Shown here piece after piece: positions 33,549 through 42,440 of a DNA stretch of 64,000 nt (position 1 is its first letter; every line of letters begins with the position of its first letter). The translations under genes were made by a program, and so were the position numbers. The stretch is from Ophiura sarsii (Eukaryota > Echinodermata > Ophiuroidea > Amphilepidida > Ophiuridae), in NCBI GenBank assembly GCA_035610835.1, contig CM069454.1, positions 63,134,207-63,198,206 of the forward strand, read 5' to 3'. Under the pieces are notes generated by a model. It was not told where the DNA came from, ran no database searches, and saw nothing but the letters and a program-made list of their open reading frames with translations.

Positions 33549-33700
33549 TGCGAGGTCTTGTGGCCCAATGGATAAGGCAGTTGCCAAGCAAGCAACAGAT
33601 CCTGGGTTCGACTCCCGGGCGAGATCGTTTTCCTATTATTGTCCCTTTTCTACCCACGACGGCGAACCTGTTTAAAATATTTATAATTTCCCTAGAAAAG
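33549..33700 (+). repeat. tRNA-derived SINE
   Basis: The head resembles a tRNA-Arg type gene: GTCTTGTGGCCCAATGGATA (A box), a GTTGC/GCAAC anticodon stem with a 7-nt loop, then GGTTCGACTCCCGGGC (B box and closing stem). The body continues through TCTACCCACGACGGCGAACC to TTAAAATATTTATAAT. Position 33 of the tRNA part is A rather than U, so it is a SINE rather than a tRNA gene. A second copy is on the minus strand at 36872-37000 and a tail-only copy at 37495-37545. Confidence 0.75.
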
Positions 33701-33769
33701 GTTGGGTAAAGATAGCTTGCTCAGATCAATAACCAGACTGGTTCACCGTGTGGCCAGCTGAAGGTCTTT

Positions 33770-34429
33770 GTGACAGCGGTAAAAATACAAACAAAAGTAA
33801 AACTAACTGTTGCCACGTGGAATGTGCGAAGAATGCTAGATAATGACTCAATACCAGAAAGAAGGAAAATTGAAACAGCAATGACAAATCTCTTCAAGGC
33901 AACAAAATCATCTCAGATCCAAATAATGTTGAAGAACATTGGAAACTCCTTAAAGAATCCATCTTCTAAACCGCTATCGAAATACTTGGTCATCGTATAC
34001 GAGAAAAAAAATCCTGACTGGTTCCAACAACAAGATGACAGAATTCAAGCATTGTTGGATCATTTAAGTAACTGAAGAACATCAAATCCAAAGTTCAAAA
34101 GGAGATCGGAGCTTTGAAGGACATAGGTGGAATAAAAAAACCAACTGGGCTTGAAGCAATGTCGAGCAGAAATGACACTCATGGGCTCTTCTCAGGTCTA
34201 CAAATTATCTATGGACCATGCATGCAAGAAGACATACAATGGCCCCAGTGAAAACTGAAAATGGGAGCAAGCTGTGCACCAATTTTAATGATATCACTGA
34301 GCGTTGAAGGGAACACTTCTGTACTCTAATAAAACAACAAGGTGCAGCTGACCACAAAGCTTGTCAAGGGCTCACTACTATAGCAACAAAAGAGGAGCTA
34401 TGTGAACATATCACTATGGATGAACTTAA
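33770..34429 (+). pseudogene. LINE endonuclease fragment and RT start (RTE-like)
   Basis: The frame opens with VKLTVATWNVRRMLDNDSIP, the first beta-strand of an APE-type endonuclease (TWNVR), then jumps to the far end of the linker (NPDWFQQQDDRIQALLDHLS), so most of the endonuclease is deleted. A second frame near 34300-34425 carries the sequence that leads into the RT. The copy is split at TTAA (34426-34429) by a MITE. Confidence 0.75.
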
Positions 34430-34786
34430 AGGTAGATGACCCGATCACATTCCGATTTTCAACTTGAAGTTTTCTATTCTACATGAAAGGTCATCCTTAA
34501 AAAAGTCGTGTTCCAAAGTTTGAGTTGCATAGCTCTAATGGTTCTTATTTTAGACGCACAAGATGCTGTGAACTGTACCCATTGAGTTGTACACAAACTA
34601 TATCGGTGGTATACCACCATTCGCGGTAATTCGACGTTATTTCATCGATTTCTCCGTAATTATACCGATCTAGGCCGTCAAATTTCAGTATGATGATGAG
34701 ACAAATACGAGCTTTCATATGATATGAAAATCTCCGTATGTTTGAAATAATTCTGTGTTACGAAAATGTGATCGGGTCATCTACCT
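34430..34786 (+). mobile_element. TTAA-type MITE inserted in LINE, copy 2
   Basis: The ends AGGTAGATGACCCGATCACA and TGTGATCGGGTCATCTACCT are perfect inverted repeats over at least 20 bp and are bordered by TTAA (34426-34429, 34787-34790). It is nearly identical along its length to 9696-10041. It interrupts an RT reading frame. Confidence 0.9.
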
Positions 34787-34790
34787 TTAA

Positions 34791-35340
34791 TACGGCTGTG
34801 GTAAAACACCAGGGCAAGATGGCATACCATCAGATGTACTAAAGACTGAATTACTAGACCTATTCAATGCTTGTTGGCAAAGTGAATATTTCCCTCAGGA
34901 CTTTAAAGACGTAATGATTGTTACCATTTACAAGAACAAGGGTGACAAAAGGGACTGTCCAGAACTGGCAAAATCATGGCAAAAATAATCCTCAACCGGC
35001 TTAAGATTATCGCAGAAGAGGTACTTCCTGAGAGGCAGTGTGGCTTTAGGGCTGATAGAGCAACCGATGACATGATTTTCATTTTGAGGCAACTTCAGAA
35101 GAAGGCTGTCTAACAGCAGCATTGTATAGTAGTCTTTGTTGATTTCTCCAAGGCGTTTGATACGGTGGACCAAAAAAACTCTGTGAGAGGTACTCAAAGT
35201 ATACGAATGCCCAGATAGACAATGATCGAGTTGTTCCATGAGGACATGTTTGGAAAGGTGTCCATTGGAAGAAATGTTAATGAAGCCTTGCTCCAACTTT
35301 GTTTGCTCTGTAGCTTGCTGCAGTTTTTGAAACAATGGCT
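34791..35340 (+). pseudogene. LINE reverse-transcriptase fragment (RTE-like)
   Basis: Just after the MITE the translation gives GKTPGQDGIPSDVLKTELLD (the PG.DGIP box), then a FKDVMIVTIYKNKGDKRDCP segment. Later pieces in other frames match the ERQCGFRADRAT region and the FVDFSKAFDTV box. Numerous frameshifts and stops show decay. It continues the LINE begun at 33770. Confidence 0.8.
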
Positions 35341-35404
35341 ACAAACCTAGACAAGGTATAGTGCGCATCAGGACTCGTTCATATGAAAAGCTGTTCAATC
35401 TGTC

Positions 35405-35735
35405 AAGACTCAAAGCCTTATTTGGAGTTATTTAAACTAGTCGAATTGAGTTTATTACCCCCCCCCCAACCTAAGGATAGACACCAAATGTACATACCCA
35501 GGATGATTAATAACGGAGTTATAGCCACATTATGATATTGGCGTCCATCTTAGACGCCATCTTTGTTGTAGAGTGCACCTGAGTGTCTAGGAAACTTTAA
35601 ACAAGTCTGATTGAGTTTATCATACCCTAAAACATAGAAATATATACCACATTTACATCTCTAGGGTGATTAAAACCAGAGTTATAGCCATTTTATGATG
35701 TTGGCGGCCATCTTGGACGCCATCTTGAAAATAAC
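35405..35735. repeat. Two tandem units of about 170 bp
   Basis: Both units carry TTGAGTTTAT, a GATTAA...GAGTTATAGCCA stretch and a GGCG(G)CCATCTTGGACGCCATC end. The second unit is part of the right inverted arm. Confidence 0.7.
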
Positions 35736-35890
35736 CACTTTCCGGAAGTTAGATTTTTTAGGACTTTCTATTGGTCATTCTTGATATCACCTGGAAGCAG
35801 AATCAATAGAAAAACCTTTTGTAGCAATTTGTTTGGGGTCAAATCACAAAATGACCCGACTCGACTACTATGGCCGTTGAGACCCTTAAA
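35575..35890. repeat. Right arm of the large inverted repeat
   Basis: Reverse complement of 33134-33430, ending GGCCGTTGAGACCCTT. Exon 4 begins 50 bp to its right. Confidence 0.75.
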
Positions 35891-35939
35891 GAAAAGATCA
35901 ACATGTAGTGTTAAAGGTCATGTGTTACTTTGTTGCCAG

Positions 35940-36131
35940 ATTGTGTTTCACGTTTTCATAGTGGCAATGGTCCACGATATTATGGTTATATTGGACCGTG
36001 GTCCCATACTATTGTGTCGACCCTCACGATTGAAATTGCAACACAGCATAGTGACCACGGTGGAACTGGTGACAACATAGATTTACGTTTAATTACTGTT
36101 CCTGCCAGTGAAGATCGTGCTTACTTAATAG
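35940..36131 (+). CDS. Secreted Calx-beta protein, exon 4
   Basis: The acceptor is TTGTTGCCAG (to 35939) and the donor is GTAAGTG (36132), phase 1 at both ends. It encodes 63 residues with no stop: CVSRFHSGNGPRYYGYIGPW, SHTIVSTLTIEIATQHSDHG, then GTGDNIDLRLITVPASEDRA. I do not recognise the domain firmly. The I.IAT...GTGDNIDLRL stretch has the feel of a PLAT/LH2-type strand with an acidic GTGDN turn, but this is a guess. Its phase and donor quality make it a credible exon of this gene. Confidence 0.6.
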
Positions 36132-36310
36132 GTAAGTGTTTTGAAATTTAGGTTTTTTAATGATGTTCAACAGTTCCTTTATCAGTTTTATACCTAAGGC
36201 GACGGGAAAAGAAACCCTGTTCTACGGGCAAACATACCACTCAGGATGGGTCGGTTTGTCGTTTTCCCCTTAAAAATGACCGTAAATATCAAACAAATCT
36301 GTAAACAAAC

Positions 36311-37494
36311 ATGCCGTATTTTGACAAGCCAACAAAATTGTTTGGGTCGGTATTCATTTGCGTGTGAATTTGTTGTTCCCCGGTTTGAAAAAAAAAGGAA
36401 CGGTCGGGCCCGTAGAACAGGTTTTTTTTTCTCGTAAGGCGACGAAAAAATGGCACCTCAACGAGCCATTTGACTGATCACGTGCAAATTAAGTTTTGTG
36501 TGTTCTGTCCTCTATATGAAACCCTAGGGTTCTTCAGGGTTAAAGAACCCTCTTGAAAAGTTCTTTATAGAACCAAAATAGGTTCTTCAGTTTTGTCCTC
36601 TATACGGAACCCTAAGGGTTCTTCAGGGTTAAAGAACCCTCCTTAAAAGTTCTTTAAAGAACAAAAAAAAAAGGTTCTTCAGTTTTGTCCTCTATATAGA
36701 ACCCTGAGGGTTCTTCAGGGTTAAAGAACCCTCTTGAAAGGTTCTTTAAAGATCCAAAAAAGTTCTTCAGTTTTGTTATTATAGATCCCTTAGGATTCTT
36801 CAGAAAATATTTAGAAATACATTGTTTCTAGCACCATTTTATTTTGCTGTTTGCATACGTTTCTAATTTAAATTATATAAATATTTTAACCAGGTTCGCC
36901 GTCGTGGGTAGAAAAGAGACAATAATGGGAAAACGATCTCGCCCGGGAATCGAACCCAGGATCTGTTGATTGCTTGTCAACTGCCTTGTCCATTGGGCCA
37001 AATCCTAAGGGATCTATAATAACAAAACTGAAGAACTTTTTTTGATCTTTAAAAACCTTTCAAGAGGGTTCTTTAACCCTGAAGAACCCTCAGGGTTCTA
37101 TATAGAGGACAAAACTGACGAACCTTTTTTTGGTTCTTTAAAGAACTTTTCAAGAGGGTTCTTTAACCCTGAAGAACCCTTAGGGTTCCGTATAGAGGAC
37201 AAAACTGAAGAACCTATTTTGGTTCTTTAAAGAACTTTTCAAGAGGGTTCTTTAACCCTGAAGAACCCTAGGGTTTCATATAGAGGACAGAACACACAAA
37301 ACTTGGGTCGATATTAATTTGCACGTGATCAGTCAAATGGCTCGTTGAGGTGCCATTTTTTCGTCGCCTTACGAAAAAAGAAACCCTGTTCTACGGGCCG
37401 ACCGGTCCTTTTTTTTAAACCGGGGAACAACAAATTCACACGCAAATGAATACCGACCCAAACAATTTTGTTGGCTTGTCAAAATACGGCAAGT
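36311..37494. repeat. 1.2-kb palindrome with tandem sub-repeats
   Basis: Left arm 36311-36797 and right arm 37001-37494 are reverse complements. Arm ends are TGCCGTATTTTGACAAGCC and its mirror. Each arm holds four tandem units of about 75 bp containing AACCCT.AGGGTTCTTCAGGG, a short palindrome, and GTTTTGTCCTCTATA. The 203-bp spacer carries a SINE. This is the form of a foldback transposon. Confidence 0.85.
36872..37000 (-). repeat. tRNA-derived SINE in the palindrome spacer
   Basis: Minus-strand copy of the SINE at 33549-33700: TTTGGCCCAATGGACAAGGC, then GGTTCGATTCCCGGGC and the CACGACGGCGAACC tail. It occupies nearly all of the spacer between the palindrome arms. Confidence 0.75.
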
Positions 37495-37840
37495 TTGTCT
37501 CTTTTCTACCCACGACGGCGAACCTGGTTAAAATATTTATATAATTTGTTTAATACCCGTCGTATATGCCTATTATTTCTATGTTTCTAATTTACTTCAT
37601 TAATATGCATGTATCTGGTTTGTGAACAATCACTAAGGGAGTGACGTCTTGAATAAATCTTGTTAATAAAATGGATATATAAATCATTACGAAATCTACT
37701 TTCCATGGTGTTAATTTTAAAGAAACCGATGCACACCCCAGGCCAAAGTTGACAAAATATTAAGGGTCCCATGAGGGCCCACGATCGATGTTGGCTGGGA
37801 CCCGTGTGTCAATTAGTTCTGAAGTGTAAGTCATTATAAA
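37495..37840. other. SINE tail and intron 4 sequence
   Basis: 37495-37545 is a SINE tail (TCTACCCACGACGGCGAACC) directly abutting the palindrome. The rest shows nothing recognisable. Confidence 0.5.
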
Positions 37841-38050
37841 GAACTCTCACAGCTTTACATGGAACCTTTTTTTCGTATTTTAGGTTCTATAAGGAACCAT
37901 TGACTCAGGAAGAACCTTTCATTCTGGGTTTGGAACCATTTGTATCCTTCTTAGAACCATTAAAGGTTCCTTGAGTGCATAAGGTTCTATATACATCGAT
38001 CCCCGAGCTTACTAAAAGAACCCTTTCCGAACCATTTTTGCTGAGAGTGC
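37841..38050. mobile_element. MITE rich in GGTTC/GAACC words, abutting exon 5
   Basis: GAACTCTCACAGCTTTACAT at the left is an imperfect mirror of the right end CGAACCATTTTTGCTGAGAG. GGTTC and GAACC words recur throughout. The right end overlaps the splice acceptor proposed for exon 5. Confidence 0.6.
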
Positions 38051-38237
38051 ATGGACCCCTGGGTCGGCCCAACCCCGTTTCTCGACATCGTACCAACAAC
38101 ATATATCGATATTATCGATGTATGCATTGAATTCCTGCGTGATACTGTCCAGCGACCTGTTGCTGATGATGAGGCGGTTTTAGTGACGATGACGTCATCG
38201 ACACGGACAATCGGGCGCGAATTTCAAACAATCACAG
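38046..38237 (+). CDS. Secreted Calx-beta protein, exon 5 (tentative)
   Basis: The open frame runs MDPWVGPTPFLDIVPTTYID, IIDVCIEFLRDTVQRPVADD, then EAVLVTMTSSTRTIGREFQT. The only AG that keeps phase 1 from exon 4 is at 38044-38045; the donor AG|GTTGGG at 38237 is weak but also phase 1. CIEFLRDT...DDEAVLVT could start another beta-sandwich domain. The acceptor appears to lie in the end of a MITE, so either the MITE supplied it or the true exon start was lost. No later exon was found in the window. Confidence 0.5.
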
Positions 38238-38395
38238 GTTGGGGATGTGCAGTTATAATTCGTTTTATTGGATATTGTAGTTCTGTGTTCATTTAAAATG
38301 GTCAATAAACATTAGATAATTATTTTCCTACCATAATGCATGGTTTAATGAATAGAACGTTTTTCCAATCTGGTTAGGATTAGGGTTAAGGTTAG

Positions 38396-39560
38396 TTGTA
38401 TAGGGTTGATTGCACGGAGGGTCATTAGTTCAAATCATCCTCCAGAACAACTAATGCATGCATGTAGTACAATACCAATCACCTGTTTACAGAGTATGAT
38501 ATAAAATTGGATGGATTGAGCGTGATACACAAAGATATTGGTCGAGCTATGAGTTTTAAAAAATATTGTGCGAGACGCAGTCGAGCACAATATTTTTAAA
38601 ACTCATAGCGAGACCAATATGTTTGTGTATCATGCGAAAAAATCCATCCGATTTTATCATTATTATGCAGTGAGAATCTGACTCGATACTCGAAAAATGA
38701 CTTGAGCCTGTCAAATAAATGAATAACACTGTACTAAAAAAAGTAAAAGTCTGTAGGCCTACTTTCCAAACTGTTCAACATTTCAGGTACACTAACAGAA
38801 TGACAGAACAAAAGCTCCAAAACAAATTCCAAACACGTTCAAGTTTTACAGTTAGTAATAAATTCAAAAGACATATTTCGGCGATCGTCTGTTTTCAACA
38901 TTAAAAAAAAACCCCACGATTGTTTATGTTAACCTTACATTGACCATGGACTTATCTAATAAGTCCATGCATTGACTTACAAGTTAGAGTACAAAACTTT
39001 GACGATCGCCATTTTTTAGGCCAGGATACAGATAGACACACTTGTATCGGTGCTTCTTCGCGTTGCAGAACTGTCGGCCTAATTCCTGGAAATTCTTTTT
39101 CATTTAGCGTAACAAAATGTGTGCTCCCGGAACCAGTCGCCATTTTTAACACAAATGACCATGACCCGATGACCTGATGTTGATTGTAATTAATTAAACC
39201 AAGAATTAGTCTCGAGTCTCGACTACATTTTTTGCACGCTACACATGCGGTCGCTACACATCGGCGTATTAGCACATGCTTTTAGTGGGTTCGTGCGTAT
39301 GCTTTAAATGTATTAAAGAGGCAGGTAACCAAATCGACCAAGTTCGAATAATATCGGTCTGGCCAAGTTCACTCCAGTGACATAATGTGCAGAATAATAG
39401 GCCTTTACTAATGCATTGCAAGTATAGGACGGAAGATTCGAACTGCATAATAATGACTGATATTGATCCAAATGAGTGTTATTGTACTACATGCATGCAT
39501 GAGTTGTTCTGGAGGAGGATTTGAACTAATGACCCTTCGTGCAATCACCCTATTGGCTAT
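38396..39560. repeat. Inverted pair of SINE-like ends
   Basis: 38396-38480 is mirrored by 39478-39560: TTGCACGGAGGGTCATTAGT with GTTCAAATC(A/C)TCCTCC, then AACAACTAATGCATGCATG. The GTTCAAATCC word with TGGCGTAATAGCC on the minus strand (39500-39572) resembles tRNA B and A boxes. A separate near-palindrome (38505-38660) built from ATTGG.TGGATT and TTTTAAAACTCATAGC lies between them. Confidence 0.6.
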
Positions 39561-40186
39561 TACGCCACTTCAGAAAAACAACTATTGTGTCAAATGAATT
39601 ATATCTCTACTTTTTATTTTACGTCCGCCAGTATCCCCTGCAGTACGCGTGATACATAACGCGAACCATATTTGCATGGAGGGCGTTTTTCAATAAATAG
39701 CGATGATATTGTTTTAATCAAGTTTTGCTGTGTTTTTGTTAGTAGAAACAACAATAATGGCAATTTTTAATGTTCATCTTGAATTCTGAAGTAAATTTTT
39801 AAACATTTAAAATTTTCAACACCACTAAATGTCCCTTTAAACACGCGTCTAACTACGGGGGGGGGGGGGGGGGGGGGGGGGTAGTTTAACTCGCATTTAA
39901 CTAACTTCTGCATCAAGTGTATCGTGATTTTCTTATCGTGATACCATGGTTTAAAAGGAATAACGATTTTTTAAATGATGGATCTTAATATAAAGACAAA
40001 TATTTAGTTAATACAATAATTAGTTAATCAACTCATTTATTTGTAAATTCTTTGCCCCAATAGACCTGTTTTGGTTTTTTCGGGAACTCGTTGGGTAATC
40101 TCGTGCAGGATTATGATACATGGTGGCCCAGATAAGACATCGTAGTTAAAAATCAAATACATCAAATGCACGTGTATTTTAGCGAT
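39561..40186. repeat. Repeat block mirrored at 44870-45070
   Basis: 39836-40085 contains CACGCGTCTAACTA, a G-run of about 24 bases, then TTAAATGATGGATCTTAATA and TTAGTTAATCAACTCATTTA. The reverse complement of most of this is at 44870-45070. The two copies lie on either side of the hAT-type and 42441-44548 elements. Confidence 0.6.
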
Positions 40187-40194
40187 ACTATAGT

Positions 40195-41942
40195 CAGGTC
40201 AGGGGCGTAGCGTGGTAGTTTTGAATGGGGGGGCACCAACATGAAAATATTTTTGGTGTCCAAAAAATATAATTTTGCTGGTACCATCCACGCGGTGCGC
40301 AGCACCGCCCTCCGAGCTCTGCTCTGACAGGGGGGTGTCTGAGGGGGGATGTGCCCCCCTCAGAAGTAGAAAAAAAATCAATTTTCGAACTCATTTGGTG
40401 CAATCTGGTGTATACTTTTTACCAAAATGTTATCGAAAAGCCACCTCTTCATTTCCAATAAATATTTTGTATTTTTATCAACGCACGAACGATTTGAGCA
40501 TATTATCACGGATATATTTTTGATTTAAGTATAGATGGTTTAAAAGCTCGAACAGGGGGTGTATGAGGGGGGATGTGCCCCCTCAGAAATAGAAGAAGAA
40601 AAAAAATCAATTTTCGAACTTATTTGGTGCGATCTGGTACATACTTTTGATCATTATTTTATTGAAAAACCACCACTTCGAGACCCAATATATTGTTGAA
40701 ACCCAAGTGTAGAAAAACGCAACAATTTTCAGTTTCTAAACTAAAATGTCTAGAAAACTTGCCTGAAGCCACCTTTTTAAGCTTATATATTTTAACATTG
40801 AAACTAATACGCGCGAAGCGCGCAAAAAAATTGCATTTTGAACACTAAAAAGGTTCAGCAAGACGTTTTTATAACGCCCTCCACATAATATTTAGAATAT
40901 TGTGGTTCGAGACCCATTTTAATACTTGAAACCTGGCATTTTTAACACTAAAAATGTCCAGTAATATTTAGAATATTTACGATGATTCCAGACCCATTAT
41001 GATAATGTTGAAACCATTTGAAAAAGTGTGCGCGAGGCGAGCAAAAAAAGAAAATCAGTTTTGAACTAAAATGGTCCAGAAAAAAACGTTCCGGAAGCCA
41101 CCTTGAATATTAAATGAAACATTGAAACTCATATACATGCGAAGCACGCCAAAATTGGCATTTTTAACACTAAATAGGTCCAGTATAATGCTTTAACGAC
41201 CCCCACATTAAAATTAGGGGAACGTGAACCCGTACCCCCCCCCCCCCCCCCCCCCCCTTTGCACCGCACTATGCCCCTACTCTTCCTACTCCTTCCCTAC
41301 CTCCTTCTCTTCCTTCTTCTTCTCCTCTTCATCCTTGTTTACTCTTTCGTCAATGGGGGTGGGGGAGGGGGTGGGCATGGCCTGCTGGGCCATCCCCTGG
41401 ATATGCCACTGGCTCTCTCCCCCTCTCCCTTTTCTCTCTTTCTCCCTTTCACTTTTTTGTCACATTAATTACGTTGTTCAATTAAACATTATAATTTAAT
41501 TTATACTTCTCAAATGATTTTTCTTTGAAATATGGCACTGAAATATAGGCCTAATTGCAAATAATACGTATTTTTTAAGAAACACCGCGGCGGATCCCGG
41601 GATTTTCGTGTTGCCGATGTGTTCGAAAGATACCAGGGCACGGTCTTGCAAAGTGATTTCGCGCGCCGTGCCATCGTCTGGATGCAGCCTTGAGTACCCC
41701 CCCTTAATGATTCCCGATCAGAATTATACACCGTCCTGACGATAAACGATTCTTTCGTTTAACTTTCTTCCTTTCTTTCCCCTTCCTTTTTATTTTCTAC
41801 CCTCCTCTTCCTCTCTCTTTTCTTCCTTCCCTTTCTTTTCCCCTTTCCTTTTCCCTTTCTTTCTCCTTCCCTTTCTTTTTTTTTCTCCGAAAATCATTGG
41901 GGGGGCCCGTGCCCCCCGTGCCCCTATGACGCTACGCCACTG
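40195..41942. mobile_element. Non-autonomous hAT-type element, 1.75 kb
   Basis: Ends CAGGTCAGGGGCGTAGCG and ACGCTACGCCACTG carry the GGCGTAGCG inverted core and are flanked by the exact 8-bp repeat ACTATAGT at 40187-40194 and 41943-41950. The interior includes direct repeats with GCGCGAAGCGCGC-like words (40810, 41030, 41140), a C-run (41236-41257) and pyrimidine tracts. No transposase ORF is seen. It is related to 62056-63706. Confidence 0.88.
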
Positions 41943-42179
41943 ACTATAGTACCTGACGTGACCTATCCGTTGGGTCTCAGCGGTTGCCGATCGGTTGGGT
42001 GTTCAGTTTTTAACCATTATTTTGTCAAATAAGGATTATTGCAACATTTAAACAAACAACATTTATGCGAGGGGCACATGGAAATATGATCGCATGAAAA
42101 GCACACTTTTAATGATAAAATAAACAAATCGATCGATTAATTAATGTATACGGCGATAACACGTCTCTTACAACTGCAA

Positions 42180-42250
42180 CAGCTGTGGCGTGCATGCAGG
42201 ATCCTATTGATTATAATCAGCGAACACGAGTTCGATTCCCATTGTTTGCA
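42180..42250 (+). repeat. Possible tRNA-like relic
   Basis: GCTGTGGCGTGCATGCAGGA could be an A-box region and GAGTTCGATTCCCATTG a B box. The spacing is right but the stems are poor. Confidence 0.3.
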
Positions 42251-42440
42251 TGTCTAACTGTATTTCATTAAAAAAAAAAAGAAGTATGTAGTGATATTAA
42301 TGCCAATATTATATATATACATTTTACTATTGCTTATGGAATATATTACGTCGCTATAATAAGCCCGTTATTGTTAATAGTAATACATCATCCAATTAGT
42401 ATTAATTATTTCTTCATTTTCACTGTAGGCCTATATACAC

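Noticed and set aside
33549..33622. A functional tRNA gene
   Set aside because: Position 33 is not U, the acceptor stem is poor, and the sequence continues into a repeated body, so it is a SINE.
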